DNA of 64,000 bases from Tuwongella immobilis (lineage in GTDB: Bacteria; Planctomycetota; Planctomycetia; Gemmatales; Gemmataceae). This document shows positions 18,959 through 28,122 of this stretch, in pieces. The notes beneath the pieces were generated by a model that was not told where the DNA came from, did not search any database, and saw only the letters and a list, made by a program, of their open reading frames with translations. The stretch lies in the NCBI RefSeq assembly GCF_901538355.1, contig NZ_LR593887.1, positions 4,254,920 through 4,318,919 on the forward strand, given 5' to 3'. Within the stretch, counting starts at the first letter, position 1. The number at the start of each line of letters is the position of its first letter. Position numbers and translations under genes: made by a program.

Positions 18959-19031
18959 ACACACGGACAGCGTCCCACACCCACACACGGACAGCGTCCC
19001 ACACCCCTCCCACAGACAGCGTCCCACACAC
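18942..19031. repeat. four tandem 24-bp GACAGCGTCCCACACC units
   Basis: Units start at 18942, 18966, 18990 and 19015 (spacing 24, 24, 25). Each holds GACAGCGTCCCACAC followed by a CCACACACG-like spacer. They lie in the convergent space beyond the zinc-ribbon gene stop and may act as its transcription end. Confidence 0.85.
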
Positions 19032-19074
19032 ACTTCACACCCGTCTCCCGATGCACCGACGGCCATCCGTGCAA

Positions 19075-20235
19075 TTAACCTTTGAAGGTCTGGACGAGGG
19101 CGACGATTCCACCGATGGCGGCGGCGATGAGGAGGACGAGGCGGATGATCTTCCAGATGCTCCAGGGGCGGTCGCCGGCGACTTCACCGGTTTGGCCGTT
19201 GACGAGCACTTGGTAGGTTTTGTCTTTGAATTGGTAGCTGGTGATCCACAGTGGCAACAGAATATGTTTGAAGGTGACGCCGACGTGGGCGGTTTCGACG
19301 GAGTCGATGCGTTGGTGGTCGCCACCGATGTCTTGGCGGATGAGCGAGCGAATTTCGTCGTCCATAATCGACTTGGCTTCGTCGAAGCCTTCGCGGAGAT
19401 CGACGACATAGCGTTCGGTGGTGAACCCCGAGAGGAAATCGGGTTGGAAATTCTCCAGGTCGCCGAGTTTCCAGGATTGTAGTTTTTTGATGAGCTTGGC
19501 GGGCATGGATCGGGAGCCGCAGACGAGCACATCATCAAAGAAATGATTGATCTGCCCGCTCACCCAGGTCCATCGGGTGCGGGTTTCGGTGCGGGATTTG
19601 CCCTCGGAATCGCGGACGGTGACGGTGTAGTTATCGCCGCGTTGGCCTGTGTAGGCAGAATAGGTCATGGAATCATACGTCCAATAGGGCGTATAAATCC
19701 CATTCAGTCGGCCCAGCAGTGCGAGGACTTTCAGCCGGGTGGGGGCGAACCAGAGCGATTGAATCCACTTTTGAAAGGCGGCGACGGCTTCGCCTTTTTG
19801 CACTTGGAATGGCAGGAGTGATTCCGGCTGGATCATCACTGCGGCGGCGTGCGGTTCGGTGGTCAGGTGCGTGTTGCAATAGGGGCAGCGCTCGGTGACA
19901 ACGGTGTCATCGAGCAGGACTTTGGCGCCACATCCGCCGCAATCGATTTCGTTGGTGTGGCCGGGAAGTTGGCTTTGTTCTTTGCCCATGTGGGCGAGAT
20001 AGGCTTCGAAGTCGCGTTCGATGACATTGCTGGTATCGGCCGTGATTTCCTGCGAATGTCCGCAATAGGGACATTTCAGATTGCGTTCGCCGGGATTGTA
20101 ATCGAGGCGCGCCCCACATTGGCCGCAGGGAAATTTCCGGCCACTGGGTGGGGAGTTGACCACCACGGGGGGGCGGACAATGGCATCACGGGAATCAGCG
20201 GAATCATCCGGGGCATCGTGCGACATCGACGACAT
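19075..20235 (-). CDS. double zinc-ribbon membrane protein partnered with SPFH protein
   Basis: A 386-residue protein starting MSSMSHDAPDD. Two zinc ribbons are visible: CGQCGARLDY..CPYCGH (~36-60) and CGGCGAKVLL..CPYCNTH (~100-125). A ~220-residue domain of unknown fold follows (YWTYDSMTYSAYTGQRGDNY, TRWTWVSGQINHFFDDVLV), then one C-terminal transmembrane helix (IIRLVLLIAAAIGGIVALV). Proteins of this type are sometimes annotated as PriA-like because of the zinc ribbons, but no helicase motifs exist. It is 90 bases downstream of the SPFH/GYF_2 gene on the same strand, a recurrent pairing suggesting a joint membrane-associated function. Confidence 0.82.
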   Translation of the reverse strand: MSSMSHDAPDDSADSRDAIVRPPVVVNSPPSGRKFPCGQCGARLDYNPGERNLKCPYCGHSQEITADTSNVIERDFEAYLAHMGKEQSQLPGHTNEIDCGGCGAKVLLDDTVVTERCPYCNTHLTTEPHAAAVMIQPESLLPFQVQKGEAVAAFQKWIQSLWFAPTRLKVLALLGRLNGIYTPYWTYDSMTYSAYTGQRGDNYTVTVRDSEGKSRTETRTRWTWVSGQINHFFDDVLVCGSRSMPAKLIKKLQSWKLGDLENFQPDFLSGFTTERYVVDLREGFDEAKSIMDDEIRSLIRQDIGGDHQRIDSVETAHVGVTFKHILLPLWITSYQFKDKTYQVLVNGQTGEVAGDRPWSIWKIIRLVLLIAAAIGGIVALVQTFKG

Positions 20236-20324
20236 CCTTTTCGGGGCAAGGGCGATCCGCCGATTCGGCACCCCACGCGGGCTGGAAAGTGCCAACGTGG
20301 GGCCGATGAACCAGCGGGGGACCG

Positions 20325-21479
20325 TTAGGCACCGGGCATGGGTGGCGGCAAGTGGGCAAACAGAGTCGCCAGTTCCGGCAGATTGCTCGCGGCGTCCCAG
20401 TTGGCCATGCCGACTTTCCAGACCAGTGTTTGTCGCGTGATTGTGCCATTTTGCACATACGCCTGCAAGGTCGGCCAATCAAATGGTCCGGCTTGCTGGC
20501 CGTTGATGGCAACAAACAATTGCACGGGAGCTTGCGGTGGGAGCGTCGGCGGCATCACGGTGGAACCGGGCATCGCCGGTGGGGCGCTCACGGGAGTGCC
20601 CACGGGAACCGGTTGAACGGCGTTGGCCATCGCGCCGGCCATTTGTCCGCCCACGGCAAAGCCAGCGCCAAGCCCGACGCCCACTCCGGCGGCTCCGCCC
20701 GGATTTTGAGCGGCGTCCCGCATCGCATCGGCGGCTTGGAAGCGGGTATATTGATCGACGTTGCCCAGCAGACTCATCTGCGATCGCTTATCCAACGCAG
20801 CTTCGACTTCGGGCGGCAGCGAGATATTTTCGATGTAAAACAACGTCAATGCCAGCCCCATCGACATCAGATCGGGGGAGATGCGTTCGCGGGCCAGCGT
20901 GCTCATGCGGTCGTAGTTCCCCGCCAGTTCCAGAATGGGAATCTTGGCTTGGCCGACCACATCGGTGAATCGAGATACGATGGTATTGCGCAACTGCTGC
21001 GAGATTTCGTAACTTTCGAAGCTGGGGTCGGTCGCCACCAACTGCTTCAGGAACGCACCGGGATCCGACACACGGAACGCATACGTGCCAAACGCGCGAA
21101 TGCGGATGGGCCCGAATTCGGCGTCGCGGAGCATGATCGGATTGGCGGTGCCCCACTTTTGATCGGTCCACTGCTTGGTGGAAACGAAGTAGACTTCCGC
21201 TTTGAACGGCGAGCTAAACCCGTACTTCCAGCCCTTCAGGGTGGAGAGAATGGGGACGTTCTGCGTCTCCAGCGTGTACATGCCCGGCGGGAACACGTCC
21301 GCGATTTGGCCTTCGTTGACAAACACGGCGGCCTGTCCTTCGCGGACGGTCAACTTGGCACCGTACTTGATTTCGTTGTTGTATCGGGGGAATCGATACG
21401 CCAGCGTTTCGTTATGGTTCGGCTCCGTCCATTCGATAATGTCGATGAACTCGCCGCGCAGTTTGTCAAAGAATCCCAT
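20325..21479 (-). CDS. SPFH-domain protein with C-terminal GYF_2 domain
   Basis: A 384-residue protein. The N-terminal ~280 residues match the SPFH/'virion core protein' (YdjI-like) family: MGFFDKLRGEFIDIIEWTEP, AVFVNEGQIADVFPPGMYTL, GTYAFRVSDPGAFLKQLVAT and ISLPPEVEAALDKRSQM. A glycine/alanine-rich linker follows, then a GYF_2 domain (INGQQAGPFDWPTLQAYVQNG, TLVWKVGMANWD, ~325-375). SPFH proteins scaffold membrane microdomains; GYF_2 domains bind proline-rich peptides. Together with the downstream zinc-ribbon membrane protein it likely forms a membrane complex of unknown purpose. Confidence 0.88.
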   Translation of the reverse strand: MGFFDKLRGEFIDIIEWTEPNHNETLAYRFPRYNNEIKYGAKLTVREGQAAVFVNEGQIADVFPPGMYTLETQNVPILSTLKGWKYGFSSPFKAEVYFVSTKQWTDQKWGTANPIMLRDAEFGPIRIRAFGTYAFRVSDPGAFLKQLVATDPSFESYEISQQLRNTIVSRFTDVVGQAKIPILELAGNYDRMSTLARERISPDLMSMGLALTLFYIENISLPPEVEAALDKRSQMSLLGNVDQYTRFQAADAMRDAAQNPGGAAGVGVGLGAGFAVGGQMAGAMANAVQPVPVGTPVSAPPAMPGSTVMPPTLPPQAPVQLFVAINGQQAGPFDWPTLQAYVQNGTITRQTLVWKVGMANWDAASNLPELATLFAHLPPPMPGA

Positions 21480-21572
21480 CTGTGTGCCTCGATACCATCC
21501 GACCGGGTCGCGCCTGTCTGGTGATTATGAAACCAGACAACGGAAAATGCAATCGTCCAGGTTGTTGGAAAG

Positions 21573-22061
21573 TCATTCGTTGGATTTGGGCGAGTCTTGC
21601 ACTGGTTTCGCGAGCCAGACCAAACTCAATTGGCGAAGTTGCAAGCCGACTTGGGACAGCGATCGGTTGGCGGATTCGACCTGTTTGTCGGTGACCGCTT
21701 TTCGCAGCGTGGGGAGCAATTCCGTCAACTGATTGGCGGCGTTGGTGAGCAGGGTTTTCTTTGTCGGATCGGATTCCTCGAATTGCGTCAACTGCGGAAT
21801 GCTCATCTGAATGGCCGCGAGTTCACGATCCATCCCGACCCAATCATCGAGATAGAATGCTTCAATCGCTTGCGTGAGATGCTGCCGATTGGTGGTGATC
21901 CATTCCGGAATCGACGTGATGGGCGTTTCGACAGGGCGAGGCGGCACGACAAGATTTTCTCGCGGTGCCGCACAGCCAACGATGCTGAGAAAACTGAACA
22001 AGCCTAGCCAAACGGCTAGGCGAGTGAATTTCGAGATTGGAGTGGTGATCACGGTGCGCAT
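21573..22061 (-). CDS. predicted lipoprotein
   Basis: A 162-residue exported protein. After a basic N-terminus comes a hydrophobic segment ending in the lipobox LSIVGC (Cys about residue 30), so it is probably lipid-anchored. The mature part is helical (TTNRQHLTQAIEAFYLDDWVGM; NAANQLTELLPTLRKAV) with no family I recognise. The next gene upstream on the same strand is another small lipoprotein, 34 bases away or less, so they may be co-transcribed. Confidence 0.8.
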   Translation of the reverse strand: MRTVITTPISKFTRLAVWLGLFSFLSIVGCAAPRENLVVPPRPVETPITSIPEWITTNRQHLTQAIEAFYLDDWVGMDRELAAIQMSIPQLTQFEESDPTKKTLLTNAANQLTELLPTLRKAVTDKQVESANRSLSQVGLQLRQLSLVWLAKPVQDSPKSNE

Positions 22062-22094
22062 CCTACGAGTGGTTCGCGGCGCACCGAGTCGAAA

Positions 22095-22325
22095 TCACCG
22101 CCCGGTCGGCCCATACCGACCCGAGAGCGAATCCGGGGTCACCGCTCGATCATCAATCGGAACCGCAGTACTGGCCCGTTCCCGCGGTTTTTGTTCCGAG
22201 ATGGTATAGAACGGATCGTCAATGTTTCCATTCTGTTGACGACTTTTTACAGGGCCAAGCGTATTTTGGCATCCGGTTGCCAGCAGCAATACACTCATGA
22301 GGATGGGCAATCGCATCGACAGCAT
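22095..22325 (-). CDS. small predicted lipoprotein
   Basis: A short gene of 76 residues (73 if it begins at the second ATG, 22316). The sequence MRLPILMSVLLLATGCQ has a clear lipobox ending at Cys. The ~55-residue mature part is polar and likely disordered (SRQQNGNIDDPFYTISEQK). It precedes the other lipoprotein on the same strand. Longer N-terminal extensions are possible but would bury the lipobox. Confidence 0.65.
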   Translation of the reverse strand: MLSMRLPILMSVLLLATGCQNTLGPVKSRQQNGNIDDPFYTISEQKPRERASTAVPIDDRAVTPDSLSGRYGPTGR

Positions 22326-22686
22326 CCTTGTCATGCAAGTCACAGAAGCAACAACGTCTGTGAAAACTATGGCACCCGTTTGCAGGCCAAGCGAATCGAT
22401 CTGCAGCAACCGGGGGCAGAAATTCCGCAGCGATCTCCGCAGAGTCGGCAAAACTGCTGAAACTGACGACACCGATTCCTTGCGACGAATTACCCCCAAC
22501 CGGACGGATTGTCAATCTCGCTTGCGGGGATAACTTGTGAAGTATGGAAATGCTTCGTACAATGACGACAATCGATCGATCTCGTGACCGGACCGGCACC
22601 CTCGCCGGGCGGACTGACCGCTTTGTTTCCCCGCCAACCGCCCGGCACCTACGCCTGGGGTTGCCCTACACGCGCAGGGTTACCCG
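22326..22686. other. intergenic region upstream of tatC
   Basis: About 360 bases between the divergent lipoprotein and tatC genes. I see no gene with credible start and codon use, no strong hairpin and no convincing promoter match. It must contain at least the promoters of both flanking genes. Confidence 0.4.
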
Positions 22687-23760
22687 ATGAGTTCCCGACG
22701 ACCAGACTATTCGGATGATATCTTCGCCGATTCACGAATGCCGTTCACCGAGCATATCGAGGAACTTCGCAAGCATATCATTCGGGCGTTGTACGGCTTT
22801 GCGATCTTCCTGGTGATCGGCTTTGTGTTCGATTCCATCGGATGGATGACAAACACGGGCATCGGCCTGGGGAAACCCGCGTTTGAATTCATCAAAGAAC
22901 CCGTCGAAGAACAGGTCAAAGAATTCTACGACCGCCGATTGCAACGGGTGCGGGATCGCATCAAAGCCCTGGAACCCAATTCGGATTCCAAGCTGCGAAA
23001 TACGACCGAACTGAAGGCGGAGATTGATGTTGCGTCGCTCAAACCGCACTTGAAGTTCACCGAAGAACCGTCCACGCCGACGATCCCAATCACGATTCGG
23101 GTGCCGGTGGTGGATGTGTTCCTGGCCTCCAAAGATGGCGAGAACGATTCCGGCAGCCGGAAATACCTCACCACACTCGGCGTGCAAGAAGCGTTTGTCG
23201 TCTATTTCAAGGTGTCGATTCTCTGCGGCGTCATCTTGTCTAGCCCGTGGTTATTCTATCAGGCGTGGTCGTTTGTCGGGGTGGGGCTTTATCCTCACGA
23301 ACGGCGATATGTCCATGTCTATCTGCCATTTAGCATCGGGCTGTTCCTCGCCGGGGCTGCGTTGTGCCAATTCGTTGCCTTGCCCAAAGCCGTTGGCGCA
23401 CTGTTGGCATTCAACGACTGGTTAGACCTGGACCCCGATTTGCGCTTGAGCGAATGGCTTGGCTTTGCGGTGATCATGCCGCTGGTGTTTGGTGTGTCGT
23501 TCCAGACGCCAATTTTCATGATTTTCTTCCAACGGATTGGATTGTTCACCGCCGACGATTATGTCGCGCAGTGGCGAGTTGCCGTAATGTCGCTTGCCGT
23601 GGTGGCGGCGGTTCTGACTCCCACCCCAGACGCCGTTTCGATGAGCGTTCTGTTCGTCCCCATGTTCGGCTTGTACTGGCTGGGGATCGTTCTGTGTCGG
23701 CTCTCGCCAGTCACCGGCCCAGACGAGGATTTGGATGAACTGGACGATGTGAGCATCTGA
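22687..23760 (+). CDS. tatC: Sec-independent translocase subunit TatC
   Basis: A 357-residue TatC, the twin-arginine signal receptor in the cytoplasmic membrane. Conserved parts: MPFTEHIEELRKHIIRAL before helix 1, FKVSILCGVILSSPWLFYQAWSFV, GLYPHERRYVHVYLPFS, GVSFQTPIFMIFFQRIGL and LTPTPDAVSMSVLFVPMF. It is ~100 residues longer than E. coli TatC because of a charged insertion in the first extracytoplasmic loop (about residues 60-165), which includes a predicted coiled coil. No tatA/B is adjacent. The stop is three bases from the start of cobA-hemD. Substrates likely include the DUF1501 protein at 3.6 kb. Confidence 0.95.
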   Translation: MSSRRPDYSDDIFADSRMPFTEHIEELRKHIIRALYGFAIFLVIGFVFDSIGWMTNTGIGLGKPAFEFIKEPVEEQVKEFYDRRLQRVRDRIKALEPNSDSKLRNTTELKAEIDVASLKPHLKFTEEPSTPTIPITIRVPVVDVFLASKDGENDSGSRKYLTTLGVQEAFVVYFKVSILCGVILSSPWLFYQAWSFVGVGLYPHERRYVHVYLPFSIGLFLAGAALCQFVALPKAVGALLAFNDWLDLDPDLRLSEWLGFAVIMPLVFGVSFQTPIFMIFFQRIGLFTADDYVAQWRVAVMSLAVVAAVLTPTPDAVSMSVLFVPMFGLYWLGIVLCRLSPVTGPDEDLDELDDVSI

Positions 23761-23763
23761 CCT

Positions 23764-25353
23764 ATGCAGGAATCGGAGATTCGCCCGGGGACCGTCTATC
23801 TGGTCGGTGGCGGCCCGGGCGACCCCGGATTACTGACCCTTCGCGCGGTGGAATGTCTCCGCAAAGCCGATGTGGTCATCTACGATCAACTCGTTTCGCC
23901 CCGTGCTTTGGATTTCGTCCCGTTGGCGGCCCAGCGAATTTGCGTACGGGATCTGGCCGGCTACCATCCCGATCGTTGGCCGCATATCTATCATGCCATG
24001 ATCGATGCGGCGCTCGAAGGCAAGACCGTCGTGCGACTCAAAGGCGGCGATCCCAACATCTTCGGTCGCGGCGGCGAAGAAGCCGAATGCCTGCGCTCCA
24101 AGGGCATTCCCTATGAGATGATTCCCGGTGTGACCACCGCACTCGCCTGCGGCTCCTACCTGGAAATTCCGCTCACACACCGGGCACATGCGAGCGCGTT
24201 GGCGATCATTACCGGGCACGAAAATCCCACGAAGGGGCAAACTCGCCTCGATTGGGCTGCGATTGCTCGCTTTCCAGGCACGCTTGCCATTTATATGGGC
24301 ATCGCTCGCCTGCCGTTGATCGTCAGCGAACTGGTAGCGAACGGCATGCCGGATACCACCCCCGCATGCATTGTCTACAAGGCCACCACCGGCCATCAGC
24401 TTTCGGTCACGGCGACGCTCCGGGATCTGGATGAGTCGCGCCGCCGAAACGGGATTGATACCCCCGCGCTGGTGCTGATTGGGCAAGTGGTTGCGCTCAA
24501 GCCGGTCAAATCGTGGTTTGAGCAGCAGCCGTTGTTGAATCAACGGGTGCTGGTGACGCGCCCACGCGAACAATCCCAAGAGATGATCCACCAATTGGAA
24601 CGTCTCGGGGCGGTCACCTATTCGCTTCCCGCGATTGAGATTCGGGAACCGGCGAATTGGGCTCCCGTGGATGATGCGATTGATCGCCTGCGCGATGGGG
24701 CATACGATTGGCTGGTGTTTACCAGTGCCAATGGCGTGCGTGGCTTCTTCCGTCGCGTGTTGGAAATTGGCCGCGATTTGCGAATCCTGGGCAACACCCG
24801 ATTGGCAGCCGTGGGACCATCCACCGCGCAAGCCCTGACGGAATACCATCTTCGGGCGGATTTAGTTCCCGAGGATGAATACCAAGCGGAAGCCCTGGCC
24901 GCCAAATTAGGTCAGCAAGTGGATGCCCACCGGGTGCTGTTGGCACGCGGCGATCGAGGCCGGGAGACGCTCCGCGAGCAACTCACGCCGCGGGCGCATG
25001 TCGAGCAAATTGTCGTTTATTCGCAGGTAGATGCGATTGACCCGAATCATGAAATGTTCGATGCGCTCCGACGTGGGGAATTGGATTGGATCACGTTGAC
25101 CAGTTCCAACATCGCACGAGCCGTAATTGGATCATTCGATCAGACAATTCGAGATCGGGTGCTTCGCGGAGATATGAAAGTGGTGACCATCAGCCCACTG
25201 ACGAGTGCCACGGTCCGCGAATTGGGATTCCCAGTGACTGCCGAAGCGAACCCTTCGACGGCCAACGGAATCATCGATGCAATTCGGCAATTAGTCGCCG
25301 CTCAGAAGGCTTCGGAGCAGGAGTCCAATTCGGACGCCATCTCCGAAGTCTGA
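23764..25353 (+). CDS. uroporphyrinogen-III C-methyltransferase / synthase fusion
   Basis: A 529-residue bifunctional CobA-HemD protein. Residues ~8-250 are the SAM-dependent uroporphyrin-III methyltransferase (VYLVGGGPGDPGLLTL, VVRLKGGDPNIFGRGGEE, VPGVTTALACGSYLEIPLTHR). Residues ~262-515 are uroporphyrinogen-III synthase (RVLVTRPREQSQEMIHQLE, DWLVFTSANGVRGFF, AVGPSTAQALTE, DWITLTSSNIARAVI). It closes hydroxymethylbilane to uroporphyrinogen III and then directs it toward sirohaem or cobalamin. Fusion of these steps is common in several phyla. Likely co-transcribed with tatC. Confidence 0.95.
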   Translation: MQESEIRPGTVYLVGGGPGDPGLLTLRAVECLRKADVVIYDQLVSPRALDFVPLAAQRICVRDLAGYHPDRWPHIYHAMIDAALEGKTVVRLKGGDPNIFGRGGEEAECLRSKGIPYEMIPGVTTALACGSYLEIPLTHRAHASALAIITGHENPTKGQTRLDWAAIARFPGTLAIYMGIARLPLIVSELVANGMPDTTPACIVYKATTGHQLSVTATLRDLDESRRRNGIDTPALVLIGQVVALKPVKSWFEQQPLLNQRVLVTRPREQSQEMIHQLERLGAVTYSLPAIEIREPANWAPVDDAIDRLRDGAYDWLVFTSANGVRGFFRRVLEIGRDLRILGNTRLAAVGPSTAQALTEYHLRADLVPEDEYQAEALAAKLGQQVDAHRVLLARGDRGRETLREQLTPRAHVEQIVVYSQVDAIDPNHEMFDALRRGELDWITLTSSNIARAVIGSFDQTIRDRVLRGDMKVVTISPLTSATVRELGFPVTAEANPSTANGIIDAIRQLVAAQKASEQESNSDAISEV

Positions 25354-25373
25354 ATCGGGAAAAGACTCGGGAA

Positions 25374-25580
25374 TTAGCGAATATCGCGCAGTGAATTGAA
25401 GCCGAGATAGCCGACAATTCCTGCTGCGATAATTCCCGCGATATCCACAAGCACGAATGGGGAGGATTTATCCGGAGGTGTATTGCTGCTAAATGGGAAT
25501 CCGACGAACAAATCCAGCAGGAATACCAACAGCAGCGCCCCGGCTACGCCTAAGGCGAAGAAACACAGCCCCTTCTCCAT
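25374..25580 (-). CDS. small two-helix membrane protein
   Basis: A 68-residue protein with two hydrophobic helices (residues ~4-26, LCFFALGVAGALLLVFLLDLF, and ~40-60, FVLVDIAGIIAAGIVGYLGF). Start is ATG 25580, placed after a GGGGG ribosome site; a TTG 12 bases earlier is also possible. No recognised family. Convergent with cobA-hemD. Confidence 0.6.
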   Translation of the reverse strand: MEKGLCFFALGVAGALLLVFLLDLFVGFPFSSNTPPDKSSPFVLVDIAGIIAAGIVGYLGFNSLRDIR

Positions 25581-25757
25581 GATCGCCCCCAAGCGAGTCG
25601 TGCAATATCGGATCGTTGTACGAACCGAGAATCAGCTAGTGAAGTATCCTATCGTCCAATGGCAATCTCCGCAACCATCGAACAGGACTCCCTTTCGGGA
25701 TTCGCATCGGAATTCTCTGAGCCATCGGCACAATTGACGTAATCGGGAGCCTAGTCC

Positions 25758-26477
25758 ATGCTCACGCCCCGCGAGTTATTCGTTGAATGCGTCCCCAATC
25801 TTTCGGAATCCTTCCGCATCGATGCGGCCCGATTGTTGGAACCTGAGCATTGGCATCGGCTGGCGGATCGTTGCTCGGGATGGCTCGATGCGCCGATCCC
25901 GCCAACCCGACCGCTCCCTCATTTTGACGTGGAAGTCACGCCGCCGTTGGAGCCAATGTTTCAACCGCTGCGTTCCGTGCTGCGCTCGGGGGTTCGCTCC
26001 CGCGTCGCAGAATTGGCGCAACTCCTGGAATCAACCGGACTTGCAAATCTTCTGACGCTCTTAGGCCAGCGTTGGACGCCGGGTAGTTTGCATGACGCCC
26101 GCGCCATTCCGCCGTTGCGGGCGACATTGCTCACTGCAGCGACCACCGCACATGGGAGCGACGGATTATCGGTGTTGGGCCGTGCATTGGCCAAGCACAT
26201 TCATCGCCACCCCTCGCCATTCTGGGGGGCCGAGCCGCTCACCGGCTCCGCCTCCGCCAAGAATGCACGAGCCTTGGAGCGATTGCAAGCCCTTCTCGAA
26301 CAATTCACCTGGTGGAACGTCTTCGGCCACTTTGCCCACGAAACAGTTTACGAAATTCGAGAACCCAGCGGTTATGGAGCCCGCTGGGGCCACGACGGCA
26401 CCCAATTGATCGGCCTGCTCAGCCCATTCGATGCCGAATTGTTCCCGACTCGCTCGGAGCGGGATTTGCCAAGCTGA
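25758..26477 (+). CDS. hypothetical protein
   Basis: A 239-residue soluble protein with no recognised domain or signal. Predicted mostly helical; conserved-looking stretches include WGAEPLTGSASAKNARALERL and EQFTWWNVFGHFAHETVYEI near the C-terminus. Codon use and spacing (58 bases before the altronate-dehydratase gene, same strand) support a real gene. No functional assignment is justified. Confidence 0.7.
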   Translation: MLTPRELFVECVPNLSESFRIDAARLLEPEHWHRLADRCSGWLDAPIPPTRPLPHFDVEVTPPLEPMFQPLRSVLRSGVRSRVAELAQLLESTGLANLLTLLGQRWTPGSLHDARAIPPLRATLLTAATTAHGSDGLSVLGRALAKHIHRHPSPFWGAEPLTGSASAKNARALERLQALLEQFTWWNVFGHFAHETVYEIREPSGYGARWGHDGTQLIGLLSPFDAELFPTRSERDLPS

Positions 26478-26534
26478 CAGGAAAGCGGTAATCTGGATAT
26501 ATCGTGCCCTTGTCTCTCGCCGGAGTCCGCGTCG

Positions 26535-28103
26535 ATGCCTACGATCCCGCTTTCCCAAGTTGCCATTCACCTGCGTCCCAATGACAATGTGGCGATTGCC
26601 AACAAAGTCATTCCGCCTGGCAGCGAATTGGATGTTCACGGTCAAGCCATCATGGTCCCCGCGCGGATCGGGATGGGGCACAAAGTTGCCATCAAGCCCA
26701 TTGGTGCGGGCGAAGCAATTCTGAAGTATGGCCAAATCATCGGCTTTGCCAAAACCGACATCGGTGTCGGCGAACACGTCCACACGCACAACGTCAAAGC
26801 CGAAGCATTCAGCCGTGATTATGCCTTCTGCCAAGATGTGCCCCCGCCGCAAGCACCGCCCGCAAAGTCTCGCACCTTCATGGGTTACGATCGCGGCCCG
26901 AATAAACCGGACCATCTTCGCTACGGCACCCGCAACTATATCGCCATCATCAGCACCGTCAACTGCTCCGCCGGCACGAGCAAGTACGTTGCCGAGCGCG
27001 TTCGCGCCAGCGGAATCCTCGAGAAATATCCCAACGTCGATGGCATCGTTCCAATCATCCACAAGCAAGGTTGCGGCATGGCCTACGGTGGTGAAGACCA
27101 CCAGCAACTCGACCGCACCCTCGCTGGCTTCGCTCGACATCCCAACGTCGGTGCGTATATCCTCATCGGCCTGGGCTGCGAAACCGGCCAAGCCATCCAC
27201 TTGATTCAGAACGAAGGGCTGGAACTCATCCAGCTTGGCATGCGCAAACAGCCGATTGTCTTTTCCATCCAAGAATGTGGTGGAATCGCCAAGACGGTTG
27301 CCGCCGCCACGCAAGCGGTCATCGATCTGCTGCCGATGGTCAACAATATCCAACGGGTCGAACTTCCCGCCAAGCACCTGATCCTCGGCACCAATTGCGG
27401 TGGTTCGGATGGGAACTCCGGCGTGAGTGCCAACCCCGCACTCGGAATCGCCAGCGACCTCATCATTCAGCAGGGCGGAACTTCGATTCTCGGCGAAACC
27501 ACCGAAATCTACGGCGCAGAGCATCTGCTGACCCGCCGCGCCGTCAGTCGCGAAGTCGGCGAGAAACTCATCGAACGCATCAAATGGTGGGAATGGTACA
27601 CCAGCACGTTCAAAGCCGAAATCAACAACAATCCCTCCGTCGGCAACAAAGAAGGCGGCCTGACCACCATCTTCGAAAAGTCGCTGGGCGCGATTGCCAA
27701 GTCCGGCTCGACGGCCATGGTCGATGTGGTTCGCTATGCCGAGCCGGTCACCAAGAAGGGCTTTGTCGTCATGGATACGCCCGGCTATGATCCGGTGAGC
27801 ATGACCGGCATCGTCGCCGGCGGTGCCAACGTCCTGGTGTTCACCACCGGTCGCGGCTCCGTCTTCGGTTGCAAACCGGTGCCGTCGATCAAAGTGGCCA
27901 CCAACTCGCCGCTGTACAATCATATGATCGACGACATGGACATCAACGCGGGCAAAGTCCTCGAAGGCGCCACCCTGGAAGCCGTCGGCGAAGAAATCTT
28001 CGAAGAGATCCTCGCCGTCGCCAGCGGCAAAAAGACCAAGTCCGAACTCAACGGCGTCGGCGAAGAAGAATTCGCGCCGTGGAGCATCGGCCCCACGCTG
28101 TAA
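26535..28103 (+). CDS. UxaA-family altronate dehydratase (SAF plus catalytic domain)
   Basis: A 522-residue UxaA/GarD family hydro-lyase, which dehydrates a sugar acid such as altronate to a 2-keto-3-deoxy acid. Residues 1-95 are the SAF domain (IHLRPNDNVAIANKVIPPGSE; KIGFAKTDIG-like GQIIGFAKTDIGVGEHVHTHN). The catalytic part includes YGTRNYIAIISTVNCS, HKQGCGMAYGG, LGTNCGGSDGNSGVSANPALG, ETTEIYGAEHLL and KVATNSPLYNHMIDDMDINAG. Cys residues in these blocks fit the family's iron dependence. No other hexuronate gene lies nearby, so the actual substrate (altronate, galactarate or other) is open. Confidence 0.92.
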   Translation: MPTIPLSQVAIHLRPNDNVAIANKVIPPGSELDVHGQAIMVPARIGMGHKVAIKPIGAGEAILKYGQIIGFAKTDIGVGEHVHTHNVKAEAFSRDYAFCQDVPPPQAPPAKSRTFMGYDRGPNKPDHLRYGTRNYIAIISTVNCSAGTSKYVAERVRASGILEKYPNVDGIVPIIHKQGCGMAYGGEDHQQLDRTLAGFARHPNVGAYILIGLGCETGQAIHLIQNEGLELIQLGMRKQPIVFSIQECGGIAKTVAAATQAVIDLLPMVNNIQRVELPAKHLILGTNCGGSDGNSGVSANPALGIASDLIIQQGGTSILGETTEIYGAEHLLTRRAVSREVGEKLIERIKWWEWYTSTFKAEINNNPSVGNKEGGLTTIFEKSLGAIAKSGSTAMVDVVRYAEPVTKKGFVVMDTPGYDPVSMTGIVAGGANVLVFTTGRGSVFGCKPVPSIKVATNSPLYNHMIDDMDINAGKVLEGATLEAVGEEIFEEILAVASGKKTKSELNGVGEEEFAPWSIGPTL

Positions 28104-28122
28104 TCGCCCCCGCAGCACGCCA

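Noticed and set aside
18763-19482. Open frame of 239 codons from the right repeat arm into the zinc-ribbon gene
   Set aside because: Half is repeat sequence and half is antisense to the zinc-ribbon gene.
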